Assembly: GCA_029582265.1 (NCBI GenBank)
Contig: CM055830.1
Span: forward strand, 29,119,172 to 29,183,171
Length of the DNA: 64,000 nucleotides
Direction of reading: 5' to 3'
Source of the DNA: Zoroaster sp. YZ-2022
Lineage: Eukaryota; Echinodermata; Asteroidea; Forcipulatida; Zoroasteridae
Of the stretch, positions 54,717-64,000 are shown piece by piece. The notes beneath the pieces are model-generated. The model ran no database searches and was not told the origin of the DNA. It worked only from the letters and a program-made list of their open reading frames with translations. Both the position numbers and the translations under genes were made by a program. Within the stretch, counting starts at the first letter, position 1. Every line of letters starts with the position of its first letter.

Positions 54717-54768
54717 CAGGATTCCTTCCTGATGCAGGTGCCATTGCTTGGTCTCTCTGTGTATCCAT
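54717..54768 (-). CDS. AIG1/GIMAP-like GTPase, exon 1
   Basis: ATG at 54,768, then MDTQRDQAMAPASGRNP and one extra base, lead to donor G/GTAGGT. The phase-1 junction joins exactly to exon 2 (51,839), giving Asp at the join. An AG preceded by GATTTCTGC lies just upstream (54,784-54,783), so a 5' UTR intron is possible. The sister gene has a comparable short first exon at 20,657-20,690. It is not similar enough in protein to prove itself; position, phase and splice sites are the evidence. Confidence 0.65.
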
Positions 54769-54987
54769 AGTGTGGTCAGTATCTGCAGAAATCACGGAAA
54801 CATTTTCATGACGTAATAAATCAATAACAAAATAACTAACATTCGTCAAACAAGACAAGTTTTTGTTATACTATATAACAGAACTTCTATGGTTAAAATT
54901 AATTATGAAGACATTGATCAAATGACCACGGTTACAACTAGGATAATTGCAACAAGGACAAGCCTGTACAGGTTGTGACAGGGTTAA

Positions 54988-55671
54988 CGCTATCAAGCTC
55001 TATACCCATTTTTTGAAATAAATTCCACATTTTTGATCAAAAATAGTATTTTTCCCATACTTTCCTTAATTTTTATCCATTGCCATGGAGTTTGGCGCAA
55101 ATGTCGTCTTCAGTACAAGCAACATTGCCACTTAAATCTTCGCTAGAGGGCGCTATAAGCAATAGTTTTGGTCATTTTTTATCCAAAGGTACAATAAAGG
55201 CATATATAATAACATCCGTGGTACTACTGATAACACAAATTGATACATTGAGCAAACAATTCTGAAAAACCTTTTAAAAATAAGTTTTTTGGAACAAAAT
55301 ACGTCATTGCATTTAAACGTAATGGCGGCTATATTGGATTCCCAGAATGCATTGGAAGTGATCACATGACTCAATATTGGCCAGTTAAGATTTTAAAAGT
55401 TGACAACATACCCCAAAACACATATTGGATGTTTAAAAGTATCAAAAATCTAGTATTTTTAACAAAAAAGTGGAAATTCAATTGGACCTGTTCAAAATAA
55501 ACGGTTGCCATGGCAACCATGAACACTCATTATCATTGACTTTTGCGTGAAGGGGTCCCAAAGGGGTCCCAAGGAAAAGTCAGTAAATTTCAGCGCAATA
55601 GGACAAAGTGTTCTTGCAATATTATTTTAACATTTCACAGGGGGAACATTGTGTCCCCAGGCCTGAAAGGG
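54988..55671 (-). mobile_element. TTAA-type MITE, complete copy
   Basis: It is flanked by TTAA (54,984-54,987) and CTAA (55,672-55,675, one change). The ends CGCTATCAAGCTC and (inverse) CCCTTTCAGGCCTGGGGAC share about 9 of 11 positions. About 350 bp at the right is an inverted match to 19,962-20,265. The TTAA target and CCC-type ends suggest piggyBac mobilisation. Confidence 0.65.
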
Positions 55672-55675
55672 CTAA

Positions 55676-58600
55676 CATCATTACCTAATGCAGTGCGTGA
55701 ACATCTCTTTGACTTTTTGATTGGAAATCTAGATATCGATAATGGTTAGTAAAGTGCAAAGGAAAGAGGCTGAAAAGAGACCGATACATGAACGTCCTGA
55801 TTTTGTTTAATGGAATTATTGAGCTAATCTGAAACGAACACTTAATGAGGTAAACAAAAAGAAGCTCAATTAATTTCACGAAAGTAAATACTAACTTAAC
55901 AAGGTACATTAGAAATAATATTTGCCAGAATTCAAGAATGAGAAAGCGAGAAGTTTCAGTATAAAGCTGCTGAGACAATTCTGAAAAGGCGCCTACTCCC
56001 GTTGGTTTTTAACCAAATCACTGGCAGACTATAGTGTTAAGTGAATTCGCCGAGCGTCAGAAAGATTTTTATGGCAAATCGTCCAGGAGTTTAATTTCAA
56101 AGATAAGCTGTAAAAAAAATACAGTTAGAAGTCCACGAAGAGATTCTTATTACTGAACTGAACTTGTTTTAGTGATTCCTATGTATATTTGGAAATCACC
56201 TTATTATCGCCAATTGAAGTCACCAAGCTAGTCAAGAATAGACCGCCTCTGAGTGCATAAAATCGCTGGCCAGAAAAGAGCGGACTGCGTTTGGAAGGTG
56301 TAAGCCACTTTTAATAATTGTAATTTTAGTAATTAAGGATCATTGTATTAAGTTTGATTCAAACTTTGTATAATCTTTGATTAATTTGTGTTAATTAAAC
56401 AATTTGAATAATTGTTGTTGTCAAGTGTGTTGTTGTCAAGTGTAACCTTGTTTGATTTCTTTGTTACGTCTAGAAATCGCAAATTATATCGCTATAGGTG
56501 TTGCTGGCCGTATTCACTGAAACTGTTCAAGCATAATTATTAGCTAAGCGATAAGGATAGAGCCATTACAGTAAAAGTTGGAAGAAAAAGTAAAAACTCA
56601 TGAAGGAGAACGGGAATTTGAAGAGTACGGTGGTTGATGACCTCACAATGATAGTCTAAACTCATTTTCATTCGGAATGTATTTACTTAATCTCAAAATA
56701 TTTTTTCCAGGGTTCAAGTGTATTCAATTAAACAGGGTGAGACACAAGAGAGCCAAAATAGAATCTGTATCGCGAAATCTGTAAATAAGTTAAAACAATT
56801 TGTTTAACTCTATTATTAAAGATCATCACAGCGAATACGTAGGGTATAGTTTGGTTTCAACTGAAATGTAAACGTTTTTGATTCAGAAACGATATTTGTG
56901 TTACCGTTGTGAACATTTGGCCACAGACGCGGAACACCAACATGAATTACACATATTAGACGCAATTTTAACTAAATTTTTAACTCAACTAGAAATTTGT
57001 ATAACCATGCCATTTCTGAAATCCCTGAGTGATTAACTCGTCGGAGGGTAACCTGCTTTGTTAACTCGTACCAGATAATGTCCAACAGAGATCGTGAAAC
57101 AAATACACTTGGAGAGCATTTAGCTAACCTGTGTCTATCGGCTTATCTGAGAATCCTAAAATCACATGTTTTCACGAACCAAGTAAAGACAACTCAGTGG
57201 AATAAGTGTGATTGATTGTTGTACTATCTGGAAACATTCATACTACAGTGAGATTTTGAGGTTTGATGTTACTCCACTGAATGAATGTTCAGACTACTGT
57301 TTACTAGATTTCACTCTCCGGTCATGTGTTAATGAGATAATAATACAGCTAATATTGAGTTGAATGGAAACAACATTCAGGGTCTGAATACTCCACATTC
57401 TAGCGAATAAGCAAATACGTATACTTATGAATATGACTCTATTGATAATAAAGGGAAAAAATAACTAAATTAAATGAAGCCAACGTTGACAAACATGCTT
57501 AGGCTTAAGTAGCTTTTGACATTGGGTAATTCACAACATTACTGACACTTCTTTTTAAATATTTTTAAGATTCACGACACGTACCGTATCGTGAAAAAGT
57601 GGAGGATTACACCCCTAGCCTACTTCTAACTGTATTATTCACAACCTAACTTGAAGTTAAAACTCCTGGACGACTCGCCATAAAAATATCAAACTGTCTG
57701 ACGTCGACTACACGTTATCTTAATACCGCCGTTGATATCGTGAAGAACCACACCCCCTCTTTGTACTCCCCTGTGTAACACGAATTAGTAAACTTACATA
57801 GCGCCCTCGTGAGGCAGATCATTTTACTCTATGTGATTTACGCTTCAAAACTTAAGATAATGTATTCTGTTCGATTATGAGTTAAGGCAACCAAACATAA
57901 TCAAATAACTGAAAGGCTCCTGTCTCCTCCTGCTATACCGAAGGTGTCCCACTGTTATACGAAAATAATCCTTCTAGCAAATTCTAGACTTATGTGTACA
58001 ATTAAGCTTTCTCAGAAAACCTATTTAAAAACCTTATTTCTCCATGTAAGTTTCAACATTGAAAAAAAATCAGTTACATCAGGCGCCATTTTTTAGTACA
58101 AGTTGGTATCATGACTAGCTAGGTAACCTAATTTTGGAGTGCTGAATCCGAAAATGGAGGATACCTAACAACAAAGAAAACCTAGTAGAAGACAGCTTGA
58201 CACAAACACTTACGTGCCAATATAGTCAGTTTCTGCTGTATTAAGTGCATTTTGTGAGGACTAGTCGGGCACCCTGCTGCGCCAACAAATATTGCGCCTA
58301 GAAACCGCTTTATTTTTATGAAAGTTTACTGACAATGAAGCTGAAGCATATCGGGTGTTGCATTTTAAGGTGTTTTATTTGCGATACCGTATTTAGTGAA
58401 AACACGGCTTTTTTTTACTTTTTTGTTATTGAAGTATAGAATCAGTGTCAAAGGCGACTCTAGTATTTTGTAACAAATGAGAAGCGTGTGATTTAAAGAA
58501 ATGGAGCCCAATCAGCCTTCTGAACGTTGATTACAAAATAATTGTCAAGATTTATAACAGTCAGAACAAACATACTCCTATCCTAAGTATAGATCAAGAA

Positions 58601-58700
58601 GTCTTTCGAATGGAAATAGGATTGAATACAAATAAATTATATGTTTTCAGTTATGGCTAAAATAGATATTCAAAATGACCAGCTTATTACTGTAATCCTT
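55676..58700. other. No gene recognised; contains long inverted repeat
   Basis: About 3 kb without a supported ORF, although not strongly A+T-biased in the middle. The only structure noted is the inverted repeat at 56,055-57,703, plus a hairpin TTCACGA...TATCGTGAA near 57,570-57,596. Confidence 0.4.
56055..57703. mobile_element. Long imperfect inverted repeat, possible element ends
   Basis: The left arm 56,055-56,132 (CGTCAGA, TTTTTATGGC, TCGTCCAGGAGTTT, ATACAGTTAGAAGT) pairs with 57,622-57,703. Arms of about 80 bp lie 1.5 kb apart. No transposase and no clear TSD were found. It is either a non-autonomous element or an old inverted duplication. Confidence 0.55.
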
Positions 58701-58714
58701 TGAGTGCGATTATA

Positions 58715-59748
58715 GTCAACAATTTCATTACTAAACCTTTCAAAGTCACCATTGTACAGATTTTTAAACTGTCAAAAAATATTTACACAAAGGTGACCCT
58801 AATTGGACCTTACTTCCTGTCCAAACCGGAAGTCAAAGTTAAATATTTTAAAAAAATCATATCTCAACAACCACAAGAGGTAAATTCAAAATGTTTGTAC
58901 CATTGTACAGATCATTAATTGTCAAAAAATATTTACAAAAAAGTGACCCCAATTTTACCTTACTTCCTGTCCAAACCGGAAGTCAAAGTTTAACATTCAA
59001 AAAAATCATATCTGAACTACCACAAAAGGTAAATTCACAATTTTTATACCATTGTACAGATCGTTAATTGTCAAAAAATATTTACAAAAAGATGACCCCA
59101 ATTTGACCTTACTTCCTGTCCAAACCGGAAGTCAAAGTTTAATATTTAAAAATTTCCTTTCTCAACAACCACAAGAGGTAAATTTACATTGTTTGCACCA
59201 TTGTATAGTTTGTTAATTGTCGAAACATATTTACACAAAGGTGACCCCAATTTGACCTTACTTCCTGTCCAAACCGGAAGTCAAAGTTTAATATTTAAAA
59301 AAATCCTATCTCAACAACCACAAGAGGTAAATTTACATTTTTTGCACCATTGTATAGTTTGTTAATTGTCGAAACATATTTACACAAAGGTGACCCCAAT
59401 TTGACCTTACTTCCTGTCCAAACCGGAAGTCAAAGTTTAATAATTAAAACAATAATATCTGAACAACCACAAGAGGTAAATTGAAATTTTTTGCACCATT
59501 ATACAGATTGTTAATTGTCAAAAGTATTTACAAAAACATGACCTTTACTTCCTGTCCAAACCGGAAGTCAAAGTTTAATATTAAAATAATTTCTAAATTC
59601 AGTATTGTATTGTATTCAAATAAACTTCTTGCGAGAACTTCAACAGACGTTAACATTTGACTTTCTACAACACTTCAAATTGATGACGTCTATCATTTTA
59701 ACTTCAACAGAACACCTAGTTTTTGTTGTGACAAAAACTTATATCTAG
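58715..59748 (+). mobile_element. HINE/pearl-like unit 1: minisatellite and 3' end
   Basis: Six copies of the roughly 149-bp repeat (key words TTACTTCCTGTCCAAACCGG, AACAACCACAAGAGGTAAAT, CCATTGTACAGATCGTTAAT) are followed by a right end: AGAACACCT, hairpin AGTTTTTGT-TGTG-ACAAAAACT, TATAT and CTAG at 59,745-59,748. No left end immediately precedes it. The nearest candidate is at 54,329. Confidence 0.75.
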
Positions 59749-59756
59749 TTTTTTTT

Positions 59757-61510
59757 AGGTGTTCGGGTATGTACCCGAAACACCTATTGTTTTTGTTCGG
59801 TTTTTTGTTTCCTTCTCCTTCTTCTTCTTCTTCTTCTTCTTCTTCTTCTTCTTCTTCTCCCCATCGATTGTCTACCAAAAACACATACTTGCAAACTTCA
59901 CATGAACTTGAAACTTGGCATATACTTAGAACTTAACACGTAGATGAAACAAAATTTGTGACGTCATGATTAGGTCATCAGATATCGAATTACGATAAAT
60001 CCAAGTTTAATATTTAAAAAAATCATATTTCAACAACCGCAAGAGGGAAATTCACAATTTTTGTACCATTGTACAGATCGTTAATTGTCAAAAAATATTT
60101 ACAAAAAGGTGACCCCAATTTGACCTTACTTCCTGTCCAAACCGGAAGTTAAAGTTTAATATTTAAAAAAATCATATCTCAACAACCACAGGAGGGAAAT
60201 TCACAATTTTTGCACCATTGTACAGATCGTTAATTGTCGAAAAATATTTACACAAAGGTGACCCTAATTTGACCTTACTTCCTGTCCAAACCGGAAGTCA
60301 AAGTTTAATATTTAAAAAAATCACATCTCAACAACCACAAGAGGTAAATTCACAATTTTTGTACCATTGTACAGATCGTTAATTGTCAAAAAATATTTCC
60401 AAAAAGATGACCCCAATTTGACCTTACTTCCTGTCCAAACCGGAAGTCAAAGTTTAATATTTTAAAAAATCACATCTCAACAACCACAAGAGGTAAATTC
60501 AAAATTTTTGCACCATTGTACAGATCGTTAATTGTCAAAAAATATTTACAAAAAGGTGACCCCAATTTGACCTTACTTCCTGTACAAACCGGAAGTCACA
60601 GTTTAATATTTAAAAAAAATCATATCTCAACAACCACAAGAGGTAAATTGACATTTTTTGCACCATTGTACAGATCGTTAATTGTCGATAAATATTTACA
60701 CAAAGGTGACCCTAATTTGACCTTACTTCCTGTCCAAACCGGAAGTCAAAGTTTAATATTTTAAAAAATCACATCTCAAAACCACAAGAGGTAAATTCAC
60801 AATTTTTGTACCGTTGTACAGATCGTTAATTGTCAAAAAATATTTCCAAAAAGATGACCCCAATTTGACCTTACTTCCTGTCCAAACCGGAAGTCAAAGT
60901 TTAATATTTAAAAATTTCCTTTCTCAACAACCACAAGAGGTAAATTTACATTGTTTGCACCATTGTATAGTTTGTTAATTGTCGAAACATATTTACACAA
61001 AGGTGACCCCAATTTGACCTTACTTCCTGTCCAAACCGGAAGTCAAAGTTTAATATTTAAAAAAATCCTATCTCAACAACCACAAGAGGTAAATTTACAT
61101 TTTTTGCACCATTGTATAGTTTGTTAATTGTCGAAACATATTTACACAAAGGTGACCCCGATTTGACCTTACTTCCTGTCCAAACCGGAAGTCAAATTTT
61201 AATAATTAAAACAATAATATCTGAACAACCACAAGAGGTAAATTAAAAAATTTTGCACCATTGTACAGATTGTTAATTGTCAAAAGTATTTACAAAAACA
61301 TGACCTTTACTTCCTGTCCAAACCGGAAGTCAAAGTTTAATATTAAAATAATTTCTAAATTCAGTATTGTATTGTATTCAAATAAACTTCTTGCGAGAAC
61401 TTCAACAGACGTTAACATTTGACTTTCTACAACACTTCAAATTGATGACGTCTATCATTTTAACTTCAACAGAACACCTAGTTTTTGTTGTGACAAAAAC
61501 TTATATCTAG
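59757..61510 (+). mobile_element. HINE/pearl-like unit 2 (complete)
   Basis: The left-end hairpin is at 59,757-59,785. A (TTC)n tract (59,808-59,858), a 130-bp left region, nine repeats of about 149 bp and the right end with CTAG (61,507-61,510) follow. It lies head-to-tail with unit 1 across eight T bases. Unit 3 repeats it with a period of 1,762 bp. Confidence 0.8.
59808..59858 (+). repeat. (TTC)n microsatellite, unit 2
   Basis: A tract of TTCTTC after the left-end hairpin, at the same place in units 2 and 3. The element at 415 has TTTTA/T-rich sequence there. Confidence 0.9.
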
Positions 61511-61518
61511 TTTTTTTT

Positions 61519-63866
61519 AGGTGTTCGGGTATGTACCCGAAACACCTATTGTTTTTGTTCGGTTTTTTGTTTCCTTCTCCTTCTTCTTCTTCTTCTTCTT
61601 CTTCTTCTTCTTCTCCTTCTCCCCATCGATTGTCTACCAAAAACACATACTTGCAAACTTCACATGAACTTGAAACTTGGCATATACTTAGAACTTAACA
61701 CGTAGATGAAACAAAATTTGTGACGTCATGATTAGGTCATCAGATATCGAATTACGATAAATCCAAGTTTAATATTAAAAAAAATCATATTTCAACAACC
61801 GCAAGAGGGAAATTCACAATTTTTGTACCATTGTACAGATCGTTAATTGTCAAAAAATATTTACAAAAAGGTGACCCCAATTTGACCTTACTTCCTGTCC
61901 AAACCGGAAGTTAAAGTTTAATATTTAAAAAAATCATATCTCAACAACCACAGGAGGGAAATTCACAATTTTTGCACCATTGTACAGATCGTTAATTGTC
62001 GAAAAATATTTACACAAAGGTGACCCTAATTTGGCCTTACTTCCTGTCCAAACCGGAAGTCAAAGTTTAATATTTAAAAAAATCACATCTCAACAACCAC
62101 AAGAGGTAAATTCACAATTTTTGTACCATTGTACAGATCGTTAATTGTCAAAAAATATTTCCAAAAAGATGACCCCAATTTGACCTTACTTCCTGTCCAA
62201 ACCGGAAGTCAAAGTTTAATATTTAAAAAAATCACATCTCAACAAGCACAAGAAGTAAATTCAAAATTTTTGCACCATTGTACAGATCGTTAATTGTCAA
62301 AAAATATTTACAAAAAGGTGACCCCAATTTGACCTTACTTCCTGTACAAACCGGAAGTCACAGTTTAATATTTAAAAAAAATCATATCTCAACAACCACA
62401 AGAGGTAAATTGACATTTTTTGCACCATTGTACAGATCGTTAATTGTCGATAAATATTTACACAAAGGTGACCCTAATTTGACCTTACTTCCTGTCCAAA
62501 CCGGAAGTCAAAGTTTAATATTTTAAAAAATCACATCTCAAAACCACAAGAGGTAAATTCACAATTTTTGTACCGTTGTACAGATCGTTAATTGTCAAAA
62601 AATATTTCCAAAAAGATGACCCCAATTTGACCTTACTTCCTGTCCAAACCGGAAGTCAAAGTTTAATATTTAAAAATTTCCTTTCTCAACAACCACAAGA
62701 GGTAAATTTACATTGTTTGCACCATTGTATAGTTTGTTAATTGTCGAAACATATTTACACAAAGGTGACCCCAATTTGACCTTACTTCCTGTCCAAACCG
62801 GAAGTCAAAGTTTAATATTTAAAAAAATCATATCTGAACTACCACAAGAGGTAAATTTACATTTTTTGCACCATTGTATAGTTTGTTAATTGTCGAAACA
62901 TATTTACACAAAGGTGACCCCAATTTGACCTTACTTCCTGTCCAAACCGGTAGTCAAAGTTTAATAATTAAAACAATAATATCTGTACAACCACAAGAGG
63001 TAAATTGAAATTTTTTGCACCATTATACAGATTGTTAATTGTCAAAAGTATTTACAAAAACATGACCTTACTTCCTGTCCAAACCGGAAGTCAAAGTTTA
63101 ATATTTAAAAAAATCATATCTCAACAACCACAAGAGGTAAATTCACAATTTTTGTAGCATTGTACAGATCGTTAATTGTCCAAAAATATTTACAAAAATA
63201 TGACCCAATTTGACGTTACTTCCTGTCCAAACCGGAAGTCAAAGTTTAATATTTAAAACAATCTCATATCTGAATAACCACAAGAAGTAAATTCACAATT
63301 TTTGCACCATTGTACAGATCGTTAATTGTCAAAAGATATTTACAAAAAGATGACCCCAATTTGACCTTACTTCCTGTCCAAACCGGAAGTCAAATTTTAA
63401 TATTTAAAAAAATCCTATCTCAACAACCACAAGAGGTAAATTGACATTTTTTGCGCCATTGTATAGATTGTTCATTATCGAAACATATTTACACAAAGAT
63501 GACCCCAATTTGACCTTATTTCCTGTCCAAACCGGAAGTCAAAATTTCATATTTAAAAAAATCATATCTCAACAACCACAAGAGGTAAATTCACAGTTTT
63601 TGCACCATTGTACAGATAGTTAATTGTCAAAAGTATTTACAAAAACATGACCCCAAATTGACCTTTACTTCCTGTCCAAACCGGAAGTCAAAATTTAATA
63701 TTAAAATAATTTCTAAATTCAGTATTGTATTGTATTCAAATAAACTTCTCGCGTGAACTTCAACAGACGTTAACATTTGACTTCTCCAACACTTCGAATT
63801 GATGACGTCACCATTTTAACTTCAACCGAACACCTAGTTTTTGTTGTGACAAAAACTTATATCTAG
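61519..63866 (+). mobile_element. HINE/pearl-like unit 3 (complete)
   Basis: The same organisation as unit 2, with thirteen repeats instead of nine, ending CTAG at 63,863-63,866 followed by TTATTATTATT. The last 63,070-63,680 repeats are additional to those in unit 2. Small ORFs (for example 62,278-62,526) merely read through the repeat. Confidence 0.8.
61570..61623 (+). repeat. (TTC)n microsatellite, unit 3
   Basis: Counterpart of the tract at 59,808, slightly different in length and end. Confidence 0.9.
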
Positions 63867-64000
63867 TTATTATTATTATTATTATTTCGAACAATAGAAG
63901 AACCTAAGTTCCACCCTATTGTTATGTATAATGGAAAATCCAGCTGTTAACATGAAAATTGTATGTGTTTGCAGAACATTAAAGGGTACGTATATATGCA
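63867..64000. other. Flank beyond the minisatellite
   Basis: TTA repeats follow the CTAG end directly, as at 5,263. No gene is seen in the remaining bases. Confidence 0.5.

Noticed and set aside
59693..62526. Repeated 63- and 82-codon ORFs
   Set aside because: Glu-rich frames read the TTC tract antisense, and the others read through the minisatellite.
58715..63866. CRISPR array
   Set aside because: Repeats are contiguous, about 149 bp, without unique spacers, in a eukaryotic genome with transposon ends.

Overview
This is nuclear DNA of an animal, A+T-rich and crowded with transposons. It has intron-containing genes, tRNA-derived SINEs, a Ngaro-type tyrosine-recombinase retrotransposon, Ty3/gypsy, Penelope-like and piggyBac relics, a fragment of a protein-primed DNA polymerase B, many MITEs and a large minisatellite. 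The mix, with multiplied AIG1/GIMAP-like GTPases carrying a Cys/His cluster, suggests a marine invertebrate, perhaps a non-vertebrate deuterostome (echinoderm, hemichordate or lancelet). I cannot name the species.

The host-gene content is one small family. A two-exon AIG1/GIMAP-like GTPase gene lies on the minus strand at 50.2-54.8 kb and is open throughout (572 codons in my model). A second copy at 17.4-20.7 kb has the same structure but lacks one nucleotide near 18.24 kb. A third is a short internally deleted relic at 10.4 kb. Their 3' flanks are also related: about 5.3-9.9 kb matches 45.4-49.6 kb, and a piece recurs at 17.2-17.4 kb. The window is therefore a locally duplicated GTPase cluster opened up by transposons. 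The duplicated flanks act as natural empty sites that date some insertions.

Layout: 0-5.3 kb, a SINE split by a Helitron/HINE-like element that may carry a small spliced ORF; 5.3-10.6 kb, duplicated flank and GTPase relic; 11.3-17.1 kb, Ngaro-like retrotransposon (Gag-like, RT-RNase H, tyrosine recombinase, SGNH hydrolase); 17.4-20.7 kb, damaged GTPase gene; 20.8-23.4 kb, Ty3/gypsy relic; 23.6-24.6 and 27.2-28.1 kb, two elements built of roughly 10-bp periodic repeats; 26.6 kb, a YR-retrotransposon RT relic; 29.9-31.6 kb, tandem repeats and piggyBac relic; 31.9-34.0 kb, Polinton/Maverick-type PolB N-terminal half, in pieces; 34.2-35.2 kb, a TIR element; 37-39 kb, a Penelope-like relic pierced by MITEs; 39-45 kb, tandem repeats, a palindromic element and mostly featureless DNA; 45.4-49.8 kb, second duplicated flank with MITEs; 50-55 kb, intact GTPase gene; 55-58.7 kb, MITE and long-inverted-repeat DNA; 58.7-63.9 kb, about 28 copies of a roughly 149-bp repeat packaged in head-to-tail HINE/pearl-like units.

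Most interesting items: a palindromic element family with 13-14-bp target duplications; the Helitron-like family with subterminal inverted repeats, 3' hairpin and CTAG end, whose internal repeats each carry an inverted pair of ETS-like cores; the two periodic elements with similar termini; and the GTPase plus Cys/His-cluster architecture. All calls come from reading the sequence; no database search was run.
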